Shown here one piece after another: positions 53,767 to 62,135 of a stretch of 64,000 nt of DNA (the stretch's first letter is position 1; the number at the start of each line of letters is the position of its first letter). Source of the DNA: Martinezella hainanensis (GTDB lineage: Bacteria > Pseudomonadota > Alphaproteobacteria > Rhizobiales > Rhizobiaceae); contig NZ_FMAC01000001.1 of the NCBI RefSeq assembly GCF_900094555.1, positions 806,001 through 870,000 on the forward strand, in the 5' to 3' direction. Under the pieces are notes generated by a model. The model saw nothing but the letters and a program-made list of their open reading frames with translations. It was not told the origin of the DNA and searched no databases. A program made the position numbers and the translations under genes.

Positions 53767-54048
53767 ATGGATATCCGCAACGAAAACAACACATCAGGCG
53801 GCCGTTATGTCGCGACCGTCGAAGGCCATGAGGCGGAGATGACCTTTTCCCGCACATCTCCCAAGCTGATCATTATCGATCATACCGGCGTGCCGGATGC
53901 CCTGCGTGGCAAGGGGGTCGGCCAGGCGCTGGCGCTTCACGCCGTCGAAGAAGCGCGGCTTGGCGGCTGGAAGATCATCCCGCTCTGCCCCTTTTTCAAG
54001 GCCCAGGCGCAACGTCATGATGACTGGCGCGACGTCGTCAATCTCTGA
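53767..54048 (+). CDS. Short GNAT-like acetyltransferase (YjdJ type)
   Basis: 93 residues, the size of minimal GNAT proteins. DALRGKGVGQALALHAVEEA is the acetyl-CoA loop (RGxGxG/A-like), and it ends with WKIIPLCPFFKAQAQRHDDW, matching the 'small GNAT' family with a Cys-Pro-Phe motif. Substrate unknown. The start at 53767 follows GGGAG; it is bounded by hairpins on both sides, so it is likely a single-gene unit. Confidence 0.85.
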   Translation: MDIRNENNTSGGRYVATVEGHEAEMTFSRTSPKLIIIDHTGVPDALRGKGVGQALALHAVEEARLGGWKIIPLCPFFKAQAQRHDDWRDVVNL

Positions 54049-54150
54049 AATGCAGCGCTTTAGTCGCGACAGCACCCGTTACACGCACGCAACGCATGAG
54101 TGAGCAGGCAATAATCCGTCCGTTCGGTCGGATTGGTCTTTGAAAACGCA

Positions 54151-54197
54151 AAAGCTGCGCATGGCCGGCCCCGTCACGGCCAGTCATGCGCAGCTTT
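54151..54197. terminator. Bidirectional terminator
   Basis: AAAGCTGCGCATG / CATGCGCAGCTTT (54151-54163, 54185-54197), with inner GGCCG/CGGCC pairing. It sits between the convergent GNAT and fliJ-like genes. Confidence 0.75.
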
Positions 54198-54291
54198 CAT
54201 GCGCTTCCATCATACTCCCCGCATTCCGAAGATGGACCCCGTACCGGAACGCAATAACGCTTGATCCGAAGGAGGAGACGGAATTGCGATC

Positions 54292-54648
54292 TCAGGCGCG
54301 TGCCCGCGCCGGACCCGAACCATCACGCTCTTCGAGCGCTGCGGCCTTGGCATATTCGGCCTGCATTTCCTCGAGCGAATTTTCCAGCGCCTCTTCCTGA
54401 ACCTGCAGCTCCCGGATCGACACCTGCAGATTGTCCGCACGCTGGCGGGCAGCCTTGGCAAAGGTCGGGTAGGCAAAGTGGCTCGGATCGGAAATGCCGG
54501 ACTTCTTCTCTTCGACGACGATCTGGCTTTCCAGTTCCTTCGTCATGCGGTCAAACTCCGCCATCATCATCTGCAACTGCTGCAGCTGACGGCGTTTTTC
54601 GTTCACCTGAAACTCTTTCAGGCGAACAAGGCTCTCACGTGACTTCAT
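54292..54648 (-). CDS. FliJ-like coiled-coil protein
   Basis: 118 residues, almost wholly helical with coiled-coil heptads (about 5-50 and 70-105), beginning MKSRESLVRLKEFQVNEKRR, a FliJ-like opening. FliJ escorts flagellar export substrates to the FliI ATPase. No other flagellar gene is near; linkage to ctrA is common in alphaproteobacteria and CtrA often controls flagellar genes. ATGs at 54654 and 54648 both possible. Confidence 0.75.
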   Translation of the reverse strand: MKSRESLVRLKEFQVNEKRRQLQQLQMMMAEFDRMTKELESQIVVEEKKSGISDPSHFAYPTFAKAARQRADNLQVSIRELQVQEEALENSLEEMQAEYAKAAALEERDGSGPARARA

Positions 54649-55089
54649 ACGCATTACTCCCGTGATGCGAGACCCCGGCTCTCGATATTCCCACCCGCCG
54701 AACCGCTTTGAGACGGCTTGGTTAAAAAAATTTCCAGCGATCTTAATAAAAGCCTACCGCTGGTAACCTTTCGTTTACGGGCATCGTTAATGATAGGCGC
54801 AATGATTTAAGGCTCGGTAAATGTTGTGGTCGGAATTCGGCATATCGGCATTGGTGAGTCAGATGAATCACTTGGCGTTGGCTGTTAATGCAATACTTTA
54901 GGAGTCGATTTTACTGATTGTCGTTGGAAAACAGTGCAATGGAAAAATTATTTAATAAATTCGATACGACTTGCCAGAGTGAATCAGAATTTGTTAACCA
55001 TTACATGGCAGCTTCCAAATCAAGCAGTGATTTGATCGGTATCGCGTTAAGGGGCTGACGACCTTTCGGCGGCGGTAAAGGGGACAATT
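54649..55089. promoter_or_regulatory. ctrA promoter region with CtrA boxes and GANTC sites
   Basis: 441 bases between divergent genes. CtrA-like sequences: TTAA-GGCTCGG-TAAA (54807-54821) and TTAACCAT (54994-55001). CcrM methylation sites GANTC occur at 54856-54860, 54865-54869, 54902-54906 and 54981-54985, four within 130 bases. This fits autoregulated, methylation-timed ctrA transcription as known in Caulobacter and Sinorhizobium. GGGGACAATT precedes the ctrA ATG. Confidence 0.65.
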
Positions 55090-55791
55090 ATGCGGGTTCT
55101 ACTCATTGAAGACGATAGCGCGACAGCGCAGAGCATCGAGCTGATGCTCAAATCCGAAAGTTTCAACGTCTACACCACCGATCTCGGTGAAGAAGGCGTC
55201 GATCTCGGAAAGCTCTACGACTACGACATCATCCTTCTCGATCTCAATCTTCCAGATATGTCTGGCTACGAAGTGCTGCGCACCCTGCGCCTTTCGAAGG
55301 TCAAGACGCCGATCCTCATCCTCTCCGGCATGGCCGGCATCGAGGACAAGGTTCGCGGCCTCGGCTTCGGCGCCGACGACTATATGACCAAGCCTTTCCA
55401 TAAGGACGAGCTGGTCGCCCGCATTCACGCCATCGTCCGCCGTTCCAAGGGCCATGCCCAGTCGGTCATCATGACCGGCGAGCTCATCGTCAACCTCGAC
55501 GCCAAGACCGTCGAAGTCGGCGGTCAGCGCGTGCATCTGACCGGCAAGGAATACCAGATGCTGGAGCTGCTCTCGCTGCGCAAGGGCACGACGCTCACCA
55601 AGGAAATGTTCCTCAACCACCTCTATGGCGGCATGGACGAGCCGGAACTGAAGATCATCGACGTCTTCATCTGCAAGCTCCGCAAGAAGCTGGCAAACGC
55701 TGCCGGCGGCGCCAACTACATCGAAACCGTCTGGGGCCGCGGCTATGTGCTGCGCGAGCCCGATAGCAGCGATTTCGCCGAAAGCGCCTGA
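55090..55791 (+). CDS. ctrA: Cell-cycle master regulator CtrA
   Basis: 233 residues. An OmpR-type response regulator: receiver (1-120) with the acidic pair in [20 protein letters not shown], phospho-Asp in [17 protein letters not shown] and Lys in YMTKPFHK; winged-helix domain (about 130-225) with [20 protein letters not shown] and VWGRGYVL. It is phosphorylated through ChpT and binds TTAA-N7-TTAA to control replication, division, motility and envelope genes. The C-terminus lacks the final Ala-Ala proteolysis tag of Caulobacter CtrA in exact form (it ends FAESA). Ends at a strong terminator. Confidence 0.97.
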   Translation: MRVLLIEDDSATAQSIELMLKSESFNVYTTDLGEEGVDLGKLYDYDIILLDLNLPDMSGYEVLRTLRLSKVKTPILILSGMAGIEDKVRGLGFGADDYMTKPFHKDELVARIHAIVRRSKGHAQSVIMTGELIVNLDAKTVEVGGQRVHLTGKEYQMLELLSLRKGTTLTKEMFLNHLYGGMDEPELKIIDVFICKLRKKLANAAGGANYIETVWGRGYVLREPDSSDFAESA

Positions 55792-55823
55792 GCCGCCTCC
55801 CCGTCTTTACCGCCGACACACAG

Positions 55824-55853
55824 AAATCCCGCCTCTTCAGGCGGGATTTTTTA
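55824..55853 (+). terminator. Intrinsic terminator after ctrA
   Basis: AAATCCCGCCT-CTTC-AGGCGGGATTT followed by TTTA, 32 bases past the ctrA stop. Confidence 0.9.
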
Positions 55854-55880
55854 TTCGCCCCAAAATGGAGCGCAAAAGAA

Positions 55881-55903
55881 TAGCCGCCTCGAAAGGGCGG
55901 CTA
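55881..55903 (-). terminator. Intrinsic terminator of the receiver gene
   Basis: TAGCCGCC...GGCGGCTA, followed on the minus strand by TTCTTTTG, 28 bases beyond the leftward receiver gene's stop. Confidence 0.7.
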
Positions 55904-55930
55904 GCTTTGCATCGATATATCTCGTTCAAA

Positions 55931-56293
55931 TCAGGCGGCTGCGGCGCGATTGCCGAAGATGGCCGTCAGGATCTTGCGATCGAAGGGCTTCAGCAGAAAA
56001 TCCGTGGCGCCCGCGCGCTTTCCGGCCATCAGCTTGCGAAGGTCGGCCTCGACAACGCAATAATAGATCTTCACGTCCTTGCCATTCGGCATGGCACGAA
56101 TGCTGGTGATGAGATCGAGTGCCCCTTCCATGCCGGCATCGACGATCAGATAATCCGGGATTTCAGCCTGGCAGCGCATCAGCGCTTCGCGGGCGTCCCC
56201 GGCTTCGCTCACGAGAAAATCCAGCTCGGACAGGATTCGTTTGCCGACCTTGCGTACGACATCCGATGTATCCGTTATCATGAACCGCTGCAT
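55931..56293 (-). CDS. Single-domain response regulator next to chpT
   Basis: 120 residues, one CheY-like receiver. The N-terminal acidic pocket is reduced (FMITDTSDVVRK, where most have two adjacent acidic residues); the phospho-acceptor Asp is in DYLIVDAGMEGAL, and the conserved Lys is in FLLKPFD. It has no output domain. Located 200 bases beyond chpT on the same strand. It is not CpdR- or DivK-like in its motifs as I remember them. ATG 56293 (MQRFMITDTSD) is chosen over an upstream ATG. Confidence 0.83.
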   Translation of the reverse strand: MQRFMITDTSDVVRKVGKRILSELDFLVSEAGDAREALMRCQAEIPDYLIVDAGMEGALDLITSIRAMPNGKDVKIYYCVVEADLRKLMAGKRAGATDFLLKPFDRKILTAIFGNRAAAA

Positions 56294-56493
56294 GTGTGAG
56301 CTCCCTGGCATCAGCCTCCATCGTCCGATATCGGCTTCAAATTGAAACGATAGGAGCAGCAAGCTAAGGATTCGTTACCGCTACATTGTCAATTGAGCGG
56401 ACAACCCAAAGATTGCACAGAATTTTCGATACACGAAAAAATAAACCCGCAGCCGACAGCCGACTGCGGGCGAAAACGCGGATGGATCGACCG

Positions 56494-57141
56494 TTATTGG
56501 GCAACCATGGTCGCCACGAAGGTCAGTTCCTCCGGCGTCGCATTATAGGAAAGCTCCATGCCACTCTCCTCGGCAAGAAGCACCGTGTAGTAGGGCTGGA
56601 TCGAATGAGCGTCGACAGCTTCTTCCAGCGTGCCGGCGCAAATCTCGGCGAATTTCGGCGGTATGCGCATCAGCCGCCCCTTGGCGGTGATCGTGAACTT
56701 CGCCTCGAATTCCGGATTTTCGAGTGTCACTTCGATATTGCCGCCGCGCGGAATGGCGCCGTAGGCAACGAGGAAGAGATTGAGCAGCAGCTTTACGCGG
56801 TTCTTTGCGATGATCGCGCGCGGACCGACCCAGTTGACCTCGGTCTTTTTCTCGGCGGCGGCGAAATCCTTGGCCGCCCGCTCCGCTTCGCCGGTGTCGA
56901 TCGAGGCGCCGACCGAACCCGACGCGCCGAAGGCAAGGCGCGCGAATTTCAGCCGGACGGAAGCGTTGAGCGCACTGGTGCGGATCAGGTCCATCGCGTC
57001 GGCGTCGGCACCACCCTCGTCGAGCAGCTCCAGGCCATTGTTGATCGCCCCGACCGGCGAGATCACGTCATGGCAGACGCGGCTACACAGCAGCGCGGCC
57101 AGATCCGGTCCGGTCAGAGTGAGATTGGGATTTTTCGACAT
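56494..57141 (-). CDS. chpT: Histidine phosphotransferase ChpT
   Basis: 215 residues. SRVCHDVISPVGAINNGLEL holds the phosphorylated His in the DHp-like helical bundle (about 15-85), followed by a degenerate ATPase-like domain (about 90-210) that does not bind ATP in characterised homologues. ChpT passes phosphate from CckA to CtrA and CpdR. Located 1.35 kb from ctrA, convergent with it. Confidence 0.94.
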   Translation of the reverse strand: MSKNPNLTLTGPDLAALLCSRVCHDVISPVGAINNGLELLDEGGADADAMDLIRTSALNASVRLKFARLAFGASGSVGASIDTGEAERAAKDFAAAEKKTEVNWVGPRAIIAKNRVKLLLNLFLVAYGAIPRGGNIEVTLENPEFEAKFTITAKGRLMRIPPKFAEICAGTLEEAVDAHSIQPYYTVLLAEESGMELSYNATPEELTFVATMVAQ

Positions 57142-57434
57142 TCATTGTCTCCTGAATGCTGACAGGGCAAAGCGAGAAGTTCCACCTTGCCACGGTAAGG
57201 TTGCCCGAGGGTTTCGCAGCCAGTGTACCGCGCGCCATAATGACACCATATTTGGTAAACCGATTGTTAAGACCATCGACGCAAAATGCATTCATCACCA
57301 TCAGACTTTTTCGCACGCGATTCGGGCTGCGATAGATGGGCGGAATGGTCTGAAAATGGGGATGTGCCATGCTTGACGCATTCAAGGCGAATGCGTCGGT
57401 CGCTCATCTCTGTTGCACCGACCATGATGAACGG
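57142..57434. other. Intergenic region between chpT and the eipA-like gene
   Basis: 293 bases between divergent genes, holding a CtrA-like box at 57256. No other element recognised. Confidence 0.5.
57256..57270. promoter_or_regulatory. CtrA-like box before the eipA-like gene
   Basis: TAAA-CCGATTG-TTAA (reverse strand TTAA-N7-TTTA), one mismatch from TTAA-N7-TTAA. It lies 164 bases before the eipA-like start and could also act on chpT. Brucella eipA is known to be a direct CtrA target. Confidence 0.55.
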
Positions 57435-58055
57435 ATGACTTTCATGCGCTATGAATTCCTCAAGAGAATGCCAAGCCCCGGCACCAGGACGCTCGGCCTC
57501 GGCCTGATCCTGGCCATTGTCGCATTCGTGAGCTTCGCCTTGCCGGTCCGTCAGGCCTCTGCCGCGCCCACCAATCAGTATTCGGCGCAGGAAATCGTCG
57601 ATGCCGGCCACTCCTTCTTCGGCTCCACCAGCGGCGGCCTTGCCAAGGTGATCGAGCGGGCGTTCCAGCAATATGGCCTGCCGAACGGCTACATCCTCGG
57701 CCAGGAAGGCTCCGGCGCGTTCCTGGCGGGCCTGACCTATGGCGAAGGCCAGCTCAACACCAAGAATGCCGGCGAACATCCGCTCTACTGGCAGGGGCCG
57801 TCTCTCGGCCTCGACTACGGCGGCCAGGGCACCCGCGTCATGATGCTGGTCTACGATCTGCCGAGCATCAACAGCGTCTACACGCGCTTCGGCGGCGTCA
57901 GCGGCCAGGCCTTCGTGGTCGCCGGTTTCGGCATGACGGTCCTGAAGAACAACAATATCGTGCTCGTTCCGATCCGCACCGGCCTCGGCGCACGCCTCGG
58001 CATCAACATGGGTTATCTGAAGGTCACGCCGAACCCGACCTGGAATCCCTTCTGA
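57435..58055 (+). CDS. eipA: DUF1134 envelope protein, EipA-like
   Basis: 206 residues. A basic start and hydrophobic helix (about 18-35) ending QASAA form the signal peptide; the DUF1134 domain follows (about 45-206) with QEGSGAFLAGLTYGEGQLNT, SLGLDYGGQGTRVMMLVYDL and VVAGFGMTVLKNNNIVLVPI. In Brucella this periplasmic small beta-barrel protein (EipA) supports envelope integrity and is activated by CtrA. Start is unsure: 57369, 57435 or 57444; 57435 or 57444 puts the signal peptide at the N-terminus. Confidence 0.85.
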   Translation: MTFMRYEFLKRMPSPGTRTLGLGLILAIVAFVSFALPVRQASAAPTNQYSAQEIVDAGHSFFGSTSGGLAKVIERAFQQYGLPNGYILGQEGSGAFLAGLTYGEGQLNTKNAGEHPLYWQGPSLGLDYGGQGTRVMMLVYDLPSINSVYTRFGGVSGQAFVVAGFGMTVLKNNNIVLVPIRTGLGARLGINMGYLKVTPNPTWNPF

Positions 58056-58182
58056 ACCGATCTTTCGATACGAACTCCCAAGCAGCGCACGCCTTGGCCC
58101 GCTTCAGTTGCGGGCCTTTTCTTTCCGTAAATTTCGCTCCGCACGGATAAACCATATCCACGTTAAACGCTTGCCCGCATGG

Positions 58183-58197
58183 CTAACCCATGATTAA
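58183..58197 (+). promoter_or_regulatory. CtrA-like box before the coiled-coil gene
   Basis: CTAA-CCCATGA-TTAA, one mismatch from TTAA-N7-TTAA, 45 bases before the start at 58243, a spacing suited to overlap with the promoter. Confidence 0.45.
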
Positions 58198-58242
58198 TCA
58201 TTTTATCGACATCGAACATAACTCCAGGATACTGGCCGCGTC

Positions 58243-59451
58243 GTGATTCAATTTGCTCTCTTGTTCGGATTGGGCTTTCTGACGGCCGCTCTACTGGTCT
58301 TTCTCATCGCGCCGGCAATCCATCGTCGCATCGTCTGGTTCACCGAAAAGCGCCTGAAGGCAACCATGCCCTTGAGCCCGCAGGAAGTGCGTGCACAGAA
58401 AGACATGGCGCGCGCGCTCTTCGCAGCGGAAAACGCTCGGACCGAACACGCTCTGACGCAGGAGCGCGACAAGACCGTCGCACTGCAGATCCATAACGGC
58501 AAGCTTCAGCAGGAGGCGAGCCGCCTTTCCGCTGGTGGCGCGGAGCTGCAGACACGCATCGACGATCTGGAGGTGGAAGCAGGCGAACTGCGCTCGCGCC
58601 TGCGCCACGAAGAGAGCTATATCAGCCAGCTGAAATCGAGCATCCATACGGCCGAGCAGGCCAGCGCCGAGAAGGAAGCCGATATAGACGGCTTGCGCAA
58701 ACGGATGACGAAAATGGGTGCCGACGCAGATAATCTCAGGATCGATCTCGCAACGCGCGAAACCGAGATCGAAAGCCTCAAGCTGCGCATCAACACATTG
58801 CGGGACGAGCGCGACACATTGCGCCAGGATTTGAACGCCGCAAGCCTGCGCGCCACGGATGCCGAGCAATCGCTGCGTCAGGAAAATGACAAGAACAAAC
58901 GGCTCGAGGAGCGCCTCAACCGCGAGATTGCCGGCAGCGCCGACAAGGAAACCGCGATCGAACGCCATGCCCAGGATGTCATTCGTCTCAGGGAACGGCT
59001 GGAGGCTGCCGTCAAGGAATCGAAAGAAGCCGGCAAGGCGTTGCGTGCCGCTGGCCTCACGCCGCCGAAGAAGCCCGCAAGAACGCCGAAGCTCGCTGCC
59101 GCATCGATAATCGCCGGCAGCGCCGACGAGCGGACCATAACCGAGCCGCCGCGGGTGGCGGAACCGGAACGAACAGTGGAAGACGAAATCGCCCAAATGA
59201 CGGAAGAGGTTCGCAACCGGGCCGCCGCCCTATCGGATCGCCTGCTGAAGGCCCGCACGCCGGCGCATGACGATGCCATGCGCGAAGAGATCGCCAAGAT
59301 CGCCGCCAACATGGTTGCGCTGACGGCACTCAAGGAGGGCGACGACTCGCCGATCTTCAATCTCCTACCCAAGGATCGAGATCCTGCCGAACCCGGCTCG
59401 CGTGTCAGCCTCGCCGACCGCGTCGCCGCCATACTGCCGAAGCACCCCTAA
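58243..59451 (+). CDS. Membrane-anchored coiled-coil protein, unknown function
   Basis: 402 residues. One N-terminal membrane helix (MIQFALLFGLGFLTAALLVF), then a very long coiled coil (about 50-270) with regular heptads, a Pro/Lys-rich hinge (TPPKKPARTPK), and a short helical C-terminal region (about 310-402). No enzyme motif is seen. Topology would place the coiled coil in the cytoplasm. The start is GTG 58243. Close to a CtrA-like box and to eipA, so a cell-cycle or envelope-linked structural role is plausible; unproven. Confidence 0.82.
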   Translation: MIQFALLFGLGFLTAALLVFLIAPAIHRRIVWFTEKRLKATMPLSPQEVRAQKDMARALFAAENARTEHALTQERDKTVALQIHNGKLQQEASRLSAGGAELQTRIDDLEVEAGELRSRLRHEESYISQLKSSIHTAEQASAEKEADIDGLRKRMTKMGADADNLRIDLATRETEIESLKLRINTLRDERDTLRQDLNAASLRATDAEQSLRQENDKNKRLEERLNREIAGSADKETAIERHAQDVIRLRERLEAAVKESKEAGKALRAAGLTPPKKPARTPKLAAASIIAGSADERTITEPPRVAEPERTVEDEIAQMTEEVRNRAAALSDRLLKARTPAHDDAMREEIAKIAANMVALTALKEGDDSPIFNLLPKDRDPAEPGSRVSLADRVAAILPKHP

Positions 59452-59470
59452 GCGCTAAAGCACAGCCCGC

Positions 59471-60301
59471 TCAGATGCGCCCGTTCTTCGCGGCCATCTC
59501 GAACAAGGCAATACCGCTCGCTGTCGCGACATTGAGACTGTCCAACCCCGGCGCCTGCGGAATCCGTACGCTGCCGAAGGCAGAAAGTATGTTGTCGGGC
59601 AAACCGTCCCCTTCCGTGCCGACCACAAGCGCCATGCGCTCCGAAGCCGGGACATCACGAATATCGACCGCACCTCGCGGCGACAGGCTCCAGATCGCAA
59701 AGCCGCGCTCGGCAAGCGCCGCAAGCAGCTCGACGCCGCTTGATTGCCGGCGATAGGGCACGGTCAGGATCGAGCCGACGGAAACCCGCAGCGCCTTGCG
59801 ATAAAGCGGATCGCAGCAGCTTTCGTCGAGCAGCACCGCCGCCGCACCGAAGGCCGCGGCATTGCGGAACATCGAGCCCATATTGTCGTGATTGGAAATG
59901 CCGCAGCCGGCAAGCACCAGCGCCTGTCTCGGGAGGCGGGCCAGAAAGGCGTCCAGCCCGCCTTCAGCTGTTCTACGCCCCAGTGCCAGAACACCGCGAT
60001 GGAGATGGAAGCCGACAATGCCGTCGAGCACCTCGGCTTCGGCGACATAGATCGGAACATTCGACGGAATGGTGTCGATAATGTCGCTCAAGCCGGCAAC
60101 CCGATTTTTGAGCAGCAGCACTTTCTCGGCGATGAAATCGCCAGCCGCCGCATGCGCGCCAGCGAGAAGCCGCAGCACGACGGTTCCTTCCGCGATGAAA
60201 CGGTTCTCTCGGCCTGTCAGATCGCGTTCGCGAATATTGCAGAATTCGGCGATACGCGGATCGTCGGGATGCGTGATCTCGATGAGCCGCTCGCTCGTCA
60301 T
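59471..60301 (-). CDS. TrmH/SpoU-family RNA 2'-O-methyltransferase
   Basis: 276 residues. An N-terminal substrate-binding subdomain (about 1-100) precedes the SPOUT knot with motif 1 (GCGISNHDNMGSMFRNAAAF), motif 2 (ALVVGTEGDGLPDNIL) and motif 3 (DSLNVATASGIALFE). It should methylate a ribose of tRNA or rRNA; the exact target is not readable. The ATG at 60301 is used, since upstream residues overlap the next gene. It is 10 bases after the DUF6476-like gene on the same strand. Confidence 0.9.
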   Translation of the reverse strand: MTSERLIEITHPDDPRIAEFCNIRERDLTGRENRFIAEGTVVLRLLAGAHAAAGDFIAEKVLLLKNRVAGLSDIIDTIPSNVPIYVAEAEVLDGIVGFHLHRGVLALGRRTAEGGLDAFLARLPRQALVLAGCGISNHDNMGSMFRNAAAFGAAAVLLDESCCDPLYRKALRVSVGSILTVPYRRQSSGVELLAALAERGFAIWSLSPRGAVDIRDVPASERMALVVGTEGDGLPDNILSAFGSVRIPQAPGLDSLNVATASGIALFEMAAKNGRI

Positions 60302-60311
60302 CGTCGGGCCG

Positions 60312-60689
60312 TCAGTTGGACAGCGATATGGTCGACACGATACGGCCGACGCTGTAGTCGAAAACGATGGCTTGGCGCTGGCCGCTGGCAAGCGTTCCGT
60401 AGAACAGCACCTGATTGCCCGACAGCGCCGTGGACTGCACCGTAAAGCCTGCCGGCAGCAGAGCCGCGACGGCAACAGGAGCATCGGAGGGGATGCCGGA
60501 AGCCACCTGCCCCGCAGGCTTGGCCGATGGCTTCATCGTCTTGTAGACAACGGCGCCGAAGACGGCCATAAGGCTCACCACCATGACGGCCGCAGAGACG
60601 ATCTGCAGGCGGATCATCTTGCGTCGGACTTTCTCCAGGGCCGGATCGAGGGGCTTTTCCTCTTGATCGTCTGGCTCGAGATTCGTCAT
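60312..60689 (-). CDS. Single-span membrane protein (DUF6476-like)
   Basis: 125 residues: an acidic/basic cytoplasmic N-terminus (EPDDQEEKPLDPALEKVRRK), one membrane helix (about 27-49) and a small periplasmic domain (about 70-125) with VQSTALSGNQVLFYGTLASG and a closing IVFDYSVGRIVSTISL. It is a conserved rhizobial protein of unknown function. Co-directional with the TrmH gene 10 bases on, divergent from the pseudouridine synthase gene 50 bases away. Confidence 0.75.
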   Translation of the reverse strand: MTNLEPDDQEEKPLDPALEKVRRKMIRLQIVSAAVMVVSLMAVFGAVVYKTMKPSAKPAGQVASGIPSDAPVAVAALLPAGFTVQSTALSGNQVLFYGTLASGQRQAIVFDYSVGRIVSTISLSN

Positions 60690-60739
60690 CGATGCGTCCT
60701 TGCTTTCAATAGAGCGCTTTGTGCGCCGGAGAAATACGT

Positions 60740-61765
60740 TTGAGCGACCCCTTTAAAGAAGCCGCGGGCAATAGAAAAGTCCTAACCGCCGATGAAAGTG
60801 CCGAAGGACGGCTCGATTCATGGCTGACGGCCGAGATTGGCGAGGAATTTTCCCGCAGCCGTGTGCAGGGCCTTATCAAGGACGGCGCCGTCACACTCAA
60901 CGGCGCCCCGGTGACGGATGCCAAGCGCAAGGTGCGCCCCGGCGATGTCTATGAGATCACCCTGCCCGAGCCGGAAGATCCGACACCGCAGGGTGAGGAT
61001 ATCCCGCTCGACGTGCTTTACGAGGACGAGGACGTCATCGTCATTTCCAAGCCCGCCGGGCTGGTCGTCCATCCGGCTGCGGGCAATTGGACCGGAACCC
61101 TGGTCAATGCGTTGATCCACCATTGCGGCGACAGCCTTTCAGGCATCGGTGGCGTACGCCGGCCAGGGATCGTCCACCGACTGGACAAGGACACGACAGG
61201 GGTCATGGTCGTTGCCAAGAATGACGTCGCCCACCGGCATCTCTCACAGCAATTTGCCGATCACGGCCGGACGACCTCGCTCGAACGCGCCTATCAGGCG
61301 ATCGTCTGGGGTCGCCCCCGCCAGCTCGTCGGCACCATCGACGCCCCTCTCGGCCGGTCGAGCAGTGACCGCACGCGCCGCGCCGTCAAGCGTCCGGATT
61401 CGCAGGATGCCGACGAGGCGATTACGCATTACGAGGTGCTCGAGCGTTTTCACGAGACGCCGGATGCGACCGCGCTTGCCTCATTGATCGAGTGCCATCT
61501 CGAAACGGGCCGCACGCACCAGATTCGCGTGCACATGGCCCATATAGGCCACCCGCTGCTCGGCGACGCCGTTTATGGCGGCGGCTTCAAGACCAAAGCC
61601 AATCTCCTGCCTGAAGCTGCAAAGCAGGCCGTCCATCGCTTCACGCGTCAGGCGCTCCATGCCTATATGCTGCAATTCGAGCATCCGCGCACCGGCGAAG
61701 TCATGCATTTCGAAGCACCCCTTCCTGACGACATGGAAGAACTGGCGGCTGCACTCAGGGGATAG
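60740..61765 (+). CDS. RluA-family (RluD-like) rRNA pseudouridine synthase
   Basis: 341 residues. An S4 RNA-binding domain (about 20-80) precedes the catalytic domain, with HRLDKDTTGVMVVAKND carrying the catalytic Asp, and LIECHLETGRTHQIRVHMAH. RluD-type enzymes modify 23S rRNA. A TTG start at 60740 is chosen because GGAGAAAT lies at the right distance; the alternative TTG at 60719 has no ribosome site, and no ATG or GTG lies near. Confidence 0.87.
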   Translation: MSDPFKEAAGNRKVLTADESAEGRLDSWLTAEIGEEFSRSRVQGLIKDGAVTLNGAPVTDAKRKVRPGDVYEITLPEPEDPTPQGEDIPLDVLYEDEDVIVISKPAGLVVHPAAGNWTGTLVNALIHHCGDSLSGIGGVRRPGIVHRLDKDTTGVMVVAKNDVAHRHLSQQFADHGRTTSLERAYQAIVWGRPRQLVGTIDAPLGRSSSDRTRRAVKRPDSQDADEAITHYEVLERFHETPDATALASLIECHLETGRTHQIRVHMAHIGHPLLGDAVYGGGFKTKANLLPEAAKQAVHRFTRQALHAYMLQFEHPRTGEVMHFEAPLPDDMEELAAALRG

Positions 61766-61789
61766 CGACAGGCTCTGCAGCGCCACCGC

Positions 61790-61818
61790 TGGACGACTGC
61801 AACCTGCGGCCCTATAAT
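61790..61818 (+). promoter_or_regulatory. Candidate sigma-70 promoter, rpoH P1
   Basis: TGGACG, 17 bases, TATAAT (61813-61818). The -10 is perfect; the -35 matches 4 of 6 (CTGGAC against rhizobial CTTGAC). It would give a leader of about 310 bases. Confidence 0.45.
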
Positions 61819-61992
61819 AGCGACTATGAAGGACCGAAGTCCGAGCGCCTGTGCTGACCGAAAACGCGACCGCGTTTGGGAGGTCGATATGGTCCCACCA
61901 CATGGCACCGGACTATTCGGGAGGGTAATCCAAAGGGCGATGTCACGGCGAGGCCTGCGGTCACGCTGCTATAACACTTGCGTGACCACCTC

Positions 61993-62021
61993 CTTGAATC
62001 ACCGTTTCGCCGTACTTATCT
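61993..62021 (+). promoter_or_regulatory. Candidate heat-shock (RpoH-type) promoter, rpoH P2
   Basis: CTTG (61993-61996), 18 bases, CTTATCT (62015-62021), resembling the alphaproteobacterial RpoH motif CTTG-N17/18-CyTATnT. It also reads as a poor sigma-70 site (TTGAAT-N16-TTATCT). Confidence 0.5.
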
Positions 62022-62135
62022 TTACATTGGTTCAGTGCGGGGTCCCAGGACCCGTACGCCTTGGTCCGCTTCGCAGAAGGCGCGCAAAATACGCCCCCAG
62101 AAGGAACCAAATCTCGAATAGGAGGGTGCACAATC

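Larger units (their letters stand above)
61766..62135. other. rpoH upstream region
   Basis: 370 bases. Two promoters are proposed (61790, 61993). A small stem AACGC-GACC-GCGTT (61863-61876) and a tight hairpin around GGGTCC-CA-GGACCC (about 62040-62053) lie in the leader. No small protein gene is convincing; AGGAGG precedes the rpoH ATG. Confidence 0.5.
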
